A DNA stretch of 56,626 nucleotides from contig NZ_DLFW01000008.1 in assembly GCF_002482385.1 (NCBI RefSeq), forward strand, positions 1 to 56,626, read 5' to 3'. The notes below the pieces were generated by a model. It was given only the letters and a program-made list of their open reading frames with translations, did no database searches and was not told where the DNA came from. The stretch's first letter is position 1; the number at the start of each line of letters is the position of its first letter. Origin of the DNA: Dysgonomonas sp. UBA7710 (GTDB lineage: Bacteria > Bacteroidota > Bacteroidia > Bacteroidales > Dysgonomonadaceae). The translations under genes and the position numbers were made by a program. Positions 16,660-25,156 of the stretch are shown piece by piece.

Positions 16660-17682
16660 ATGTTTAAATTTGGAAATCCTGAATATTTGTACCTGTTTTT
16701 TGCCATACCTGTTTTTGTGATAGGCTTTATTTTCCTGAATATAAGGAAAAGGAAAAGTGTGGAAAAACTGGGAACACTTGCATTGGTAAAAAGAATGATG
16801 CCTGAACTTTCATTGAAACGTTCATATCTGAAATTCTGGGTTATACTTGTAGCCATCGGTTTTGGCATAGTTGTTCTTGCACGTCCGCAGTTTGGGACTA
16901 AAGTAGAAAAAGTGGATAAAAAAGGGATAGAACTGGTTATTGCCATAGACGTATCTAATTCGATGATGGCTGAAGATATAAAACCAAGTAGGTTAGCTAA
17001 AGCAAAGCAAATGCTGACCCGTATTATCGATGAACGCAGGGACGATAAGGTGGCTATAGTTGTATTTGCCGGAGAGGCTTTTATCCAGCTACCTCTTACA
17101 CCTGATAATCAGTCAGCTAAATTATTCCTGGAAACTATTGATCCCAGTCTTGTGCCTGTTCAGGGTACAGCAATCGGTAGTGCAATAGATATCAGCATGA
17201 GTTGTTTTTCTAATGATACGGATATAGACAAGGCTATTGTCTTAATTACCGATGGTGAAGGACATGAAGGCGACGCGGAAGGAGCCGCAGCGCGGGCAGC
17301 TGAGAAGGGTGTACATGTCAATGTTGTGGGCATAGGTACTACCGAAGGTGCAATGATTCCTGTATCGCCGGGTTCAAACAATATGAAACGTGATACTCAG
17401 GGGCAGCCGGTCGTGACAAAGCTGAATGAAGAGATGTGCCGCCTGATAGCAAAAGCCGGAAAAGGGCTTTATGCGCATGCCGATAATTCGAATAGTGCAC
17501 TGAAAAGCCTGCAAGCGGAGTTGGAAAAATTACAGAAAAAAGAAATAGATGGAATAGCATATTCCGAATATGATGAAAAATATCAGATTTTCGCTTGGGT
17601 TATGTTGGCACTGCTTCTACTGGAAATATGTATTTTTGATAAAAAGAACAGGATATTCCGGAATATTAGATTGTTCAAATAA
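16660..17682 (+). CDS. batB: BatB, vWA-domain membrane protein
   Basis: A 340-residue paralogue of BatA with N-terminal helices (about 9-27 and 58-75), a vWA domain with the full metal-site motif DVSNSMM (97-103), further MIDAS residues around PVQGTAIGSAID and ITDGEGHEGDAEG, and a C-terminal membrane helix followed by basic residues. With BatA it is the likely scaffold on which the operon's ATPase and TPR proteins act. It is separated from batA by a repeat-filled spacer and from batC by about 17 bases. Confidence 0.94.
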   Translation: MFKFGNPEYLYLFFAIPVFVIGFIFLNIRKRKSVEKLGTLALVKRMMPELSLKRSYLKFWVILVAIGFGIVVLARPQFGTKVEKVDKKGIELVIAIDVSNSMMAEDIKPSRLAKAKQMLTRIIDERRDDKVAIVVFAGEAFIQLPLTPDNQSAKLFLETIDPSLVPVQGTAIGSAIDISMSCFSNDTDIDKAIVLITDGEGHEGDAEGAAARAAEKGVHVNVVGIGTTEGAMIPVSPGSNNMKRDTQGQPVVTKLNEEMCRLIAKAGKGLYAHADNSNSALKSLQAELEKLQKKEIDGIAYSEYDEKYQIFAWVMLALLLLEICIFDKKNRIFRNIRLFK

Positions 17683-17699
17683 TTGAGAATGTGAAAGAA

Positions 17700-18497
17700 A
17701 TGATGAAAAAAATTATATTTATAACATTATTCGTATTTGTAACTATCAGCCTATCCGCCCAGAAGGGAGTTAGAAAGGCTGTGCGAACAGGAAATAAGGC
17801 ATATAATGAACAACGATATGGTGCAGCTGAAACCGAATACAGCAATGCGCTGAAAGAAAATGCAAGTTCGAAAGAAGCTTCTTTCAATTTGGCTAACACA
17901 TATTATAAGCAGCAGAGATGGGATGACGCGCTAAAAGAATACCAGCATTATCTGACTTTGGAGAATGAAGATGAAACAAAGATGAGTTCAGCCTGGAGTA
18001 ATATGGGTAATACATTCCTGAAAAAGAAAGGGAATGAAAAAGGACAGCAAATGCAGATGGCTCAGGGGGGACAACCTCAACAGGGGGGAGGACAACAGGC
18101 GGATAATTTGAAGCAGTCGATGGAAGCCTATAAAAATGCCTTACGCCTGAATCCTAAAGATGAAGAAACCCGCTACAATCTGGCTGTGGTTCAGAAAATG
18201 ATAAAAGATAAAGAAGATCAGGACAAAGACCAGAATAAAGATAATAAGCAAGATCAGAATAAGGATCAAAAGCAAGATCCAAAACAAGACCCTAAGCAGG
18301 ATCCGAAACAGGACCCTAAGCAGGATAAGCAAGACCAGAAGCAGGATCAGAACCAAATGTCTCAGCAAAATATGCAACAGATACTTCAGGCTTTGGAACA
18401 AGACGAGAAAGAAACACAGGAACGTGTAAAACAAGCTAAAGCTCAGGAACGAAAACAGAAGAACGAAAATAACAGAAAACAAAATAAAGACTGGTAA
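17700..18497 (+). CDS. batC: BatC, TPR protein with KQDP-repeat tail
   Basis: A 265-residue exported TPR protein: signal peptide (LFVFVTISLSAQ), TPR units around 35-85 and 130-165 (ALRLNPKDEETRYNLAVVQ), an intervening Q/G-rich loop, and a highly charged C-terminal third built from QDPK and NKDQ repeats. TPR proteins of the Bat operon probably hold the complex together. The start is ATG 17700 or 17703; a GTG at 17691 is also in frame but less likely. The repetitive tail is disordered and its DNA is tandemly repeated. The stop overlaps the next start. Confidence 0.9.
   Translation: MMKKIIFITLFVFVTISLSAQKGVRKAVRTGNKAYNEQRYGAAETEYSNALKENASSKEASFNLANTYYKQQRWDDALKEYQHYLTLENEDETKMSSAWSNMGNTFLKKKGNEKGQQMQMAQGGQPQQGGGQQADNLKQSMEAYKNALRLNPKDEETRYNLAVVQKMIKDKEDQDKDQNKDNKQDQNKDQKQDPKQDPKQDPKQDPKQDKQDQKQDQNQMSQQNMQQILQALEQDEKETQERVKQAKAQERKQKNENNRKQNKDW
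18229..18357 (+). repeat. In-frame tandem repeats in batC
   Basis: 12- and 24-base imperfect units encode KQDP and NKDQ peptides, for example AAGCAGGATCCGAAACAGG. Because the unit is a multiple of three, gain or loss of units would keep the frame. Confidence 0.8.
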
Positions 18498-19348
18498 TGA
18501 AGAGAAAAGGATATAGCTATTCAATTTGTCGGTTCTGCTTGTCAGTTGTATTACTATTCCCCTTTTTGTCGATGACCATAGGCCAGAATGTCAAGATAAA
18601 TGTAAAAGCGCCCGAAACAGTGTTCACAGGGGAACAATTCAGAGTGGACTATGTAGTTGAAAGCGATAATGATATAAGAGAACCGGTAATAATAAAGAAT
18701 ATGGAGGGCTTCACCATATTGTATGGCCCTTCTGTTTCATCGTCGAGGGCAGTCAGGTTTAATAATGGCAAACGAATAACAATGTACATGACTACATCTT
18801 ATTATTATCTGAAAGCCCCGAAAGAAGGGAAATATACTTTACCCCGGGCCGAAATAACGGTAAATAATAAGAAATACAAGGCCGGGGCGGTCAAAGTAGA
18901 AGTGAAGTCGCTAAAAGATATGGCGGACGAGGTCGATGCTTTTGTAAAAACAACCGTATCCAGAACAAGTGTAAATTTGTCTGATACATTGACGCTGACA
19001 TATAAGTTATATACAACTAAAGAAATTAAGCGTATAATAAATACGGATTTTCCTGTTGTGAAAGATTTTTATACAACTAATGTAACACGCTCGCGTCAAA
19101 CCTTTACTGATGAGGTTGTGAATGGTAAAACTTATAAGGTAGTCGAGCTTAGGCGCTTAATACTTCAACCTCGTAATCAGGGGCAAATGACTATTCCCGA
19201 AGGGCAGATATCGGTAGAATATTCTACTCCGACAGGCCGAAAAGTACGAGATATGTGGGGAGACGTGTACGATGAGACGATAAGAAGTGAAAAGTCTTTA
19301 ATAATAGAGCCCGTAATAATACGGGTACAAGACCTGAAAGCAATATAA
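18497..19348 (+). CDS. Short BatD paralogue
   Basis: A 283-residue exported protein with a signal peptide (about 1-30) and two beta-sandwich modules like the N-terminal part of BatD: the block beginning GEQFRVDYVVESDND with GFTILYGPSVSSS, and a second domain with FVKTTVSRTSVNLSDTLTLTY. It lacks the third beta domain, the transmembrane helix and the cytoplasmic segment of the full BatD encoded next. It is therefore probably a wholly periplasmic partner that arose by duplication. Its ATG overlaps the batC stop (TAATG). Confidence 0.85.
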   Translation: MKRKGYSYSICRFCLSVVLLFPFLSMTIGQNVKINVKAPETVFTGEQFRVDYVVESDNDIREPVIIKNMEGFTILYGPSVSSSRAVRFNNGKRITMYMTTSYYYLKAPKEGKYTLPRAEITVNNKKYKAGAVKVEVKSLKDMADEVDAFVKTTVSRTSVNLSDTLTLTYKLYTTKEIKRIINTDFPVVKDFYTTNVTRSRQTFTDEVVNGKTYKVVELRRLILQPRNQGQMTIPEGQISVEYSTPTGRKVRDMWGDVYDETIRSEKSLIIEPVIIRVQDLKAI

Positions 19349-19416
19349 GTAAACGTTGATATTTAATATTACACTTTAAAGTTATGACTTTCGACCGATG
19401 CTATATTTAGATGGAC

Positions 19417-19448
19417 AAACAACGTTCGACGGAACAAAGTGTAGTCAA
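19417..19448 (+). repeat. Dispersed 32-base repeat, copy 2
   Basis: Matches 7942-7973 at 28 of 32 positions; lies in the 182-base gap between the two batD genes, next to a small palindrome AGGTCTGAGACCT (19454-19466). Confidence 0.7.
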
Positions 19449-19475
19449 TAAGTAGGTCTGAGACCTTAAAGTTAT

Positions 19476-19483
19476 TATTTTTG
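19476..19483 (+). promoter_or_regulatory. Possible internal promoter before batD
   Basis: TATTTTTG fits the TAnnTTTG -7 consensus 48 bases upstream of batD; the gap is unusually long for this operon. No clear -33 box. Confidence 0.4.
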
Positions 19484-19530
19484 TATTTTGAATAAAAAAA
19501 TAGACCTAACGAAAAAGAGTAAATAAAGTA

Positions 19531-21366
19531 ATGAAAAAGTATCTGATTTTATTGACATTATTACTCATAAGCATTTCAAGCATATTTGCTGATAACATCA
19601 CCTTTGTTATTAGCGCCCCTGCTTCTACAGTGAAGGGTGCACAAATCCAGTTGCAGTATGTATTGAAAGGTGGTGAAGGCCGGGAAATCCATGTACCGGA
19701 TGAGATAAAAGGTTTTGACGTGCTTTACGGACCATCTGTTTCGCAAATGTATAGTTCTTCGAACATCAATGGAAAAGTGACTTCGGAGAGTAACATAACC
19801 TATACATATCTATTGTTGGCAAAAGAAGAAGGTACCTTTACCTTACCTTCAGCATCAGTAAAAGTAGGTGGTAGCAATTATAAATCGAATACTGCCCAGA
19901 TAAAGGTCTTACCTCCCGATAAGAACGCTCAGCCGCAACAGCCCGGACAGCAGGTAAAGCCCACAACATCTTCTTCTACAGCCGGAAATGTCAATCCGAA
20001 TGATGCTTTTGTAAGGGCGATATTCTCCAAAACTAAGGTGAAAGAACAGGAAGCGGTGACTGTAACATTCCGTTTCTACACAGTACTGAATATAAGAGAT
20101 GTAGGGAAGATACAATTTCCTGAATTTGAAGGCTTCATGACCGAGGATTTCGAACTTCCGGCAAATCGCCAGATGGCTTTGGAGCATTATAACGGACGTA
20201 ACTATTATACTGTAGATGTAAAGAAAACGCTCTTGTTCCCTCAACGGTCGGGTAAAATGACGATACCGTCGGGTACAATGGAAATCGTATTTGAAGTGGC
20301 TTCGGGTAAAAAAGTACAGACGTTCTTCGGCCCTCAGGAAGTAATGACCGAGGCTAAAAAGACATTGAAGACAACACCTGTTACAGTCGATGTATCTGCG
20401 CTTCCGATACAAAATAAGCCCGCTAATTTTTCGGGAGGAGTGGGAGACTTTTCGTTCAAACCGTCTATATCCGCAGAAAAAATTAAGGCAAACGACGCTG
20501 TTACTATCAAGCTGGACATAACAGGGACGGGGAATCTCAAACTTATAAAGAATCCCGAAGTCAAGTTCCCTAAAGATTTTGAAACTTACGATCCGAATGT
20601 AAAGAATGATTTTAAGTTGACTGAGAATGGTTTATCGGGTACAAAATCAATAGAATATATGTTCATTCCCCGTTATCCGGGTAAATTTACAATACCTGCC
20701 ATCGAATTCTCCTACTTCGATACCAGAACCAGTTCTTATAAGACCGTTTCATCCCCATCATACACACTGGATGTAGATAAGGACCCAAATGCAGGAAAGA
20801 ATGTGTCTACCAGTTATTCGAGCCAGAAAGAACTTGAAATGGAGCAGGATATCCGTTACCTTAAAACAGGGAATTATTCATTTACAGACCCTCAAAGTTT
20901 CTTTGCAGGCTCCCTTTCATATCTTCTGTGGTATCTGATTCCGTTAGTGCTGTTTATTACATTTACTATAGCATACAGGAAGCAGATAAAGGCGAATGCC
21001 GATATAGCTATGATGCGTACCAGGAAAGCGAATAAAGTGGCGACTAAGCGTCTTAAACTGGCAAAGAAATATTTACAGATGCAACAGAAAGATAGTTTCT
21101 ATGAAGAAATCCTGCGTGCTGTATGGGGTTATCTGAGTGACAAGCTGACAATCCCGGTTGCAGACCTGAACAGGGAAAATATTGAAATTGAATTGTTGAA
21201 ATACGGTGTGGGAGATGATCTGATAAGCCAGTTTATTAACATACTGGATACAGGGGAATTTGCCCGTTATGCTCCGTCCGAATCCGGGCACGCAATGGAT
21301 GATCTCTACAACAATACAGTAGATGCTATCGGTAAAATGGAAAGTACAATTAAGAAAATAAAATAA
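19531..21366 (+). CDS. batD: BatD
   Basis: A 611-residue exported protein: signal peptide ending ISSIFA (1-20), at least three beta-sandwich domains (about 21-130, 150-270 and 300-420, the first with GFDVLYGPSVSQM), a transmembrane helix near 465-485, and a cytoplasmic helical tail with YEEILRAVWGYLSDKL. This is the usual full-length BatD architecture (length about 600). It begins MKKYLILLTLL. It ends 6 bases before batE, so translation is likely coupled. Confidence 0.93.
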   Translation: MKKYLILLTLLLISISSIFADNITFVISAPASTVKGAQIQLQYVLKGGEGREIHVPDEIKGFDVLYGPSVSQMYSSSNINGKVTSESNITYTYLLLAKEEGTFTLPSASVKVGGSNYKSNTAQIKVLPPDKNAQPQQPGQQVKPTTSSSTAGNVNPNDAFVRAIFSKTKVKEQEAVTVTFRFYTVLNIRDVGKIQFPEFEGFMTEDFELPANRQMALEHYNGRNYYTVDVKKTLLFPQRSGKMTIPSGTMEIVFEVASGKKVQTFFGPQEVMTEAKKTLKTTPVTVDVSALPIQNKPANFSGGVGDFSFKPSISAEKIKANDAVTIKLDITGTGNLKLIKNPEVKFPKDFETYDPNVKNDFKLTENGLSGTKSIEYMFIPRYPGKFTIPAIEFSYFDTRTSSYKTVSSPSYTLDVDKDPNAGKNVSTSYSSQKELEMEQDIRYLKTGNYSFTDPQSFFAGSLSYLLWYLIPLVLFITFTIAYRKQIKANADIAMMRTRKANKVATKRLKLAKKYLQMQQKDSFYEEILRAVWGYLSDKLTIPVADLNRENIEIELLKYGVGDDLISQFINILDTGEFARYAPSESGHAMDDLYNNTVDAIGKMESTIKKIK

Positions 21367-21372
21367 GGTCTG

Positions 21373-22197
21373 ATGAAACGAATCATATTATCTTGCCTAT
21401 TCATATTTGCTATATATTCTGTTGCTTATGCACAGGATTCTATCCCGGTTGCGAGTGATTCGCCGGCAACTGCGACAGAAAGCCAACAGCAACCCGAAAC
21501 TTCTTCCGATCCGGCTACAACGGCTTACAATGAAGGTGATTTCCGTAAGGCTATTGAAATACTGGAAGCTCAGAAGAACGAACAATTGGAAAAAGGGTTG
21601 GAATCAGCCCAATTGTATTATAACTTAGGCAATGCTTATTTCAGGGTGAATGACTTGGCCCATGCCCGCCTGAACTATGAAAAAGCCTTATTGCTCGATC
21701 CGGGAGACAGGGATACCCGTCACAATATTGAATATCTGTCTACAAAGATAGAAGATAAAATACTGGTTGCGGATACATTCTTTCTCAACATATGGTTCAG
21801 AGCCGTTCAGAACTTATTCAGTTCGAATACCTGGGCTGTCATAGCAGTAGTTTCATTCCTTTTACTGATGGGATGCTTATCCATGTTTTTCTTCAGCCGT
21901 TATGTCTTCACGAAGAAAACAGCTTTCTATATAGGAATAGTGGCTTTGGTTTTAGTTATACTCGCAAACGTATTTTCGTTCGGTCAGAAGAACAAGATCA
22001 AACACAGGGATACCGCAGTTATCATGACCGGTTCGGCATCTGTGGTCAGTTCTCCGGATATTAACAGCAAGGAGTTATTCATATTGCACTCGGGAACAAA
22101 AGTATATATAACAAAAGAAGACCGCAACTGGCTCGAAATAGAAATAGACAATGGCAGTGTGGGTTGGATTCAGCGCGAAAAGCTGGAAGTAATATAA
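21373..22197 (+). CDS. batE: BatE, TPR and SH3-like protein
   Basis: A 274-residue protein: signal peptide (1-20), a T/S/Q-rich linker, TPR units (about 50-120, with LYYNLGNAYFRVNDLAHARL), two transmembrane helices (about 155-177 and 185-203), and a C-terminal bacterial SH3 domain (about 218-274) ending GWIQREKLEVI. It closes the Bat operon. SH3 domains of this type often contact peptidoglycan, so the protein may link the Bat complex to the cell wall (inference). Confidence 0.92.
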   Translation: MKRIILSCLFIFAIYSVAYAQDSIPVASDSPATATESQQQPETSSDPATTAYNEGDFRKAIEILEAQKNEQLEKGLESAQLYYNLGNAYFRVNDLAHARLNYEKALLLDPGDRDTRHNIEYLSTKIEDKILVADTFFLNIWFRAVQNLFSSNTWAVIAVVSFLLLMGCLSMFFFSRYVFTKKTAFYIGIVALVLVILANVFSFGQKNKIKHRDTAVIMTGSASVVSSPDINSKELFILHSGTKVYITKEDRNWLEIEIDNGSVGWIQREKLEVI

Positions 22198-22222
22198 TTT
22201 GTCTTAAAATGAAAAACAGCTG

Positions 22223-22918
22223 ATGAGCCTTGTAGAAAAGATATTGCCATACGAACGGAATTTATTTCTATGGCTCAACGAACATCATACAGACTATTGG
22301 GACACATTTATGTGGATATATAGCGGTAAACTTATCTGGTTACCATTAGCTATAACCGGTCTGGTTGTATTTGTATATAAAATAAAATGGAGGGAAGCCC
22401 TTTTGCTTCTTATTTGTGCTGTATTAGTCGGAGTTTTATGTGACTTTGTTTCGGCGAATCTTATCAAACCCTATTTTGAGCGATTGCGCCCCACACATCA
22501 TCCCGATTTTGAAGCCTTTGTGGAAGTAGTAAAAGGATATCGCGGAGGACGTTACGGGTTTATTTCCAATCATGCAGCCAATGGTTTTGGAGTTGTAGCT
22601 TTCACCTCCCTGTTATTCCGGTATAAGTATCTCACTATTACAATGATAATATGGGCTACCATAACAGCGTATTCCCGCGTTTATCTGGGAGTTCATTTTA
22701 TTTCCGATGTTGTCGGAGGTGCTGTCTGGGGCACTTTAATAGGCTTTTTAGTGTATTATATTTATTTAACCTCTCGCCGGCATATTCTGAAAGTTCCTAA
22801 AGAGGAGGTTAGAATACCTGTCTATAGCAAAGAAAGAGCAAAGATACTTGTCGGCGCAATATTGCTCACGATAGCATCAATTGCTATATATAGTGTAATA
22901 TTTGATATTCCTTCATGA
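22223..22918 (+). CDS. PAP2-type membrane phosphatase
   Basis: A 231-residue polytopic membrane protein of the type 2 phosphatidic acid phosphatase family. The three catalytic motifs are KPYFERLRP (82-90), SNHA (115-118, a variant of PSGH) and SRVYLGVHFISD (151-162). Family members hydrolyse undecaprenyl pyrophosphate, phosphatidylglycerophosphate or lipid A phosphates; the substrate here is open. It follows batE by 25 bases and may be the last gene of the same transcript, although it is not a Bat component. Confidence 0.93.
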   Translation: MSLVEKILPYERNLFLWLNEHHTDYWDTFMWIYSGKLIWLPLAITGLVVFVYKIKWREALLLLICAVLVGVLCDFVSANLIKPYFERLRPTHHPDFEAFVEVVKGYRGGRYGFISNHAANGFGVVAFTSLLFRYKYLTITMIIWATITAYSRVYLGVHFISDVVGGAVWGTLIGFLVYYIYLTSRRHILKVPKEEVRIPVYSKERAKILVGAILLTIASIAIYSVIFDIPS

Positions 22919-22996
22919 AATCCGTTGTTTTTCAAAAAAGAATTTTATAACTTTAGAACATATTCCTAATCATTTACCATTTAAAACTTAGAGAGT

Positions 22997-23251
22997 ATGA
23001 CTAGAGTTATTACATTTTCAGAGCTTCGCAAAATCAAGGATAGTTTACCGGATGGAAGCATACATCAGATAGCTGAAACTTTACAAATCCCTGTAGAAAC
23101 GGTTTGGAACTACTTCGGAGGATATAGCTACGAAAAAGGGCAAAGTTGTGGCGTACATATAGAACCCGGGCCGGACGGAGGTTATGTTTCTCTCGATGAT
23201 ACCACTATTTTGGACATGGCTTTAGAGATGATGGAAGCGAAGGAAGCTTAA
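22997..23251 (+). CDS. Small conserved HTH-like protein
   Basis: An 84-residue protein. The N-terminal part (FSELRKIKDSLPDGSIHQIAETLQIPVETVWNYF) has the spacing of a helix-turn-helix; the C-terminal part (VHIEPGPDGGYVSLDDTTI) is beta-like and acidic. I recall similar short genes annotated as DNA-binding proteins in Bacteroidales but cannot name a family. It is likely a monocistronic transcript ending at the terminator at 23262-23294. Confidence 0.75.
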   Translation: MTRVITFSELRKIKDSLPDGSIHQIAETLQIPVETVWNYFGGYSYEKGQSCGVHIEPGPDGGYVSLDDTTILDMALEMMEAKEA

Positions 23252-23261
23252 GAAAAAATAC

Positions 23262-23294
23262 AGAGATGAATGCCAAAAGTGTTCATCTCTTTTA
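23262..23294 (+). terminator. Rho-independent terminator
   Basis: Perfect 9-base stem AGAGATGAA / TTCATCTCT with an 11-base loop, then TTTT. It lies 11 bases after the stop of the small HTH-like gene and before the UspA gene. Confidence 0.85.
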
Positions 23295-23327
23295 AAATAA
23301 GTACAACAACAATAAATATATACAGCA

Positions 23328-24449
23328 ATGGGAGACAAATTGGTAACACTTGCGATTCACACAAACGAAAAAGCCCAGATATTGAAAGGCGTATTGGAAG
23401 GTGAGAATATTGAAGTCCATATCAATGATGTGGATTTGGATAATCCGGGAGTATCACCCGGCGTTCGTATCCGTATCAAAGAATCCGATCTGCCCAAAGC
23501 CCTGAGCGTAGTGGAGAGTCGTCACTTATTCAGCTACGATGAGGAAGAAACATACAGGACTGATGACGGGCGCAAACGCATCCTTATTCCGGTCGATTTC
23601 TCCGATTATTCGCTTAAAGCATGTAAGATAGCCTTTAACCTGGCTCGTGATCTCAATGCGAAAGTAAAGATACTTCATGTATATTTCAATCCCTACTATC
23701 CAACTGCACTACCGATGGCTGAAGCATTTGCCTATCAGGGAAAGGAAGAAAAGGAATTCCAGAATATTATAGAGAAAGTAAAGGAAAATATCCAGAAACT
23801 ATGCAATACGATAGACCAGAAGGTTTCGGAAGGGGAATTCCCTTCGGTAAACTATTCTTATGTATTGCGTGAGGGCTTGCCCGAAGAAGAGATAGTGACT
23901 TTTGCCAAAGAATATAAGCCGACACTGATACTTATGGGCACCAGAGGCAAGGATCAGAAAGATGCCGACCTCATCGGCAGTGTAACGGCGGAGGTGATAG
24001 AAATGACTCACGTTCCGTTAATTGCAATTCCGGAAAACACACCATTCTCGGATTTGAGGGAAGTGAAGAAAATGGCATTCCTTACAAACTTCAGTCAGAG
24101 AGATTTGATCTCATTCGATTTGCTGGCAAAACTCTTGCAACCATATAGCGATGTACAGATTGTACTTACTCATATAGCCGTTAAGAAAGGTGACCGCTGG
24201 GACGAAATAAAACTTGCCGGAATCAAAGATTATTTCAGTAAGCAATATCCGGGCTTGAATCTCGACTATAAGTTGATCGACACCAATGATATGCTCAAAA
24301 GCCTGGACGAATATATAAAGAATGACAAAATACAGATATTATCCCTGACTACCAGTAAGCGAAATATCTTTGCCCGTATGTTTAGTCCGAGTATCTCGCG
24401 TAAGATGCTGTTTCACTCCGATACGCCTTTGCTGGTGTTAAGAGGTTAG
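23328..24449 (+). CDS. DUF2007 plus tandem UspA protein
   Basis: A 373-residue cytoplasmic protein with three parts. Residues 1-65 resemble DUF2007 (putative signal-transducing domain; KLVTLAIHTNEKAQILKGVLEGENIEVHIND). Residues about 80-232 form a complete UspA domain with the nucleotide-binding pattern MGTRG...LIGSVTAEVI. Residues about 240-373 are a second, degenerate UspA domain. UspA proteins bind ATP or AMP and help cells survive starvation and stress. The gene has terminators on both sides and is probably monocistronic. Confidence 0.88.
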   Translation: MGDKLVTLAIHTNEKAQILKGVLEGENIEVHINDVDLDNPGVSPGVRIRIKESDLPKALSVVESRHLFSYDEEETYRTDDGRKRILIPVDFSDYSLKACKIAFNLARDLNAKVKILHVYFNPYYPTALPMAEAFAYQGKEEKEFQNIIEKVKENIQKLCNTIDQKVSEGEFPSVNYSYVLREGLPEEEIVTFAKEYKPTLILMGTRGKDQKDADLIGSVTAEVIEMTHVPLIAIPENTPFSDLREVKKMAFLTNFSQRDLISFDLLAKLLQPYSDVQIVLTHIAVKKGDRWDEIKLAGIKDYFSKQYPGLNLDYKLIDTNDMLKSLDEYIKNDKIQILSLTTSKRNIFARMFSPSISRKMLFHSDTPLLVLRG

Positions 24450-24475
24450 AAAACTAAGTATATAATAGCATATAA

Positions 24476-24516
24476 ATCTATTCGTTATCTTTGATGTTAA
24501 CGGATAGATTTTTTTA
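24476..24516 (+). terminator. Rho-independent terminator of the UspA gene
   Basis: 12-base stem ATCTATTCGTTA / TAACGGATAGAT with one G-U pair and a 10-base loop, followed by seven T. It begins 27 bases after the stop codon. Confidence 0.88.
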
Positions 24517-24733
24517 GTAAACAGTCAACAGTTAGCAGTAAATTCAATTAGCAAATTGGTAAATTAGCATATTAGCAAATCGCGCGAAGCGACAAAACTT
24601 GTAACTTAAAAAAAGTAACAAAGGTAACACTTTTTTCAGTAAACAGTAAACAGTTAGCAGTTAACAACTTGTATCTCGTGTCTTGTCTACTCGTAACTTC
24701 CCCAAAAGGTAACAAAAGTAACACCCGCTCGCG

Positions 24734-24748
24734 CAGACGTCGCGTCTG
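24734..24748. repeat. REP-like hairpin 1
   Basis: CAGACG TCG CGTCTG, a GC-rich perfect stem inside an otherwise AT-rich gap. Confidence 0.6.
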
Positions 24749-24788
24749 TGTGTTGCGTAGCAAACATTTTCGCCCTGTCAACAAGACA

Positions 24789-24803
24789 CGGACTGGAAGT
24801 CCG
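24789..24803. repeat. REP-like hairpin 2
   Basis: CGGACT GGA AGTCCG, a perfect stem 40 bases from the first hairpin. The pair resembles the REP palindromes that RAYT transposases mobilise; no RAYT gene is in the window. Confidence 0.6.
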
Positions 24804-25156
24804 CGCCAGCAGGGGTAACTCTTAAAAAAGGTAACAAAGGTAACAGTTTTTTCAGTAAGCAGTCATTAGTTTACAGATCGTGACTCGTATCCCGTCTACT
24901 TGTATCTCGTGTCTCTTTTACTTGTAACTGCCCTAGGGCGAAGTAACTTGTAACTTTTTCTAAATCATTAAACCTTGAATCTTTAAAATCTGAATCCAAT
25001 ACTTCAAAGAACTCCCTTTCTTGTAAATCAGTACACTAAAAATAGTATAGATAAAGTTTGAGAAAAGTCTTTATCCTAATTAAAAGCAAATCATTACATC
25101 AAACTCCAAAAAAACAGTAATTTTACAGATACTTAAAAAATAATTCATTAATCGTA

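Larger units (their letters stand above)
24517..25156. repeat. 640-base gene-free cluster of short-period repeats and REP-like hairpins
   Basis: No gene. It contains CAGT heptads (24522-24542 and 24639-24669), octads ATTAGCAA ATTGGTAA ATTAGCAT (24547-24578), three nonad pairs of the AAGGTAACA type (24612-24629, 24706-24723, 24828-24845), YYGTAAC heptads (24666-24697 and from 24878), and two GC-rich hairpins. Two nonad pairs are followed by a T-run and CAGT heptads, as at the window start. The last 200 bases (24960-25156) are plain AT-rich sequence and should hold the promoter of the DinB-like gene, but no clear box was found. Confidence 0.8.

Noticed and set aside
24517..24870. CRISPR array
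   Set aside because: Units are 7-9 bases without spacers of constant length, and no cas genes are present.
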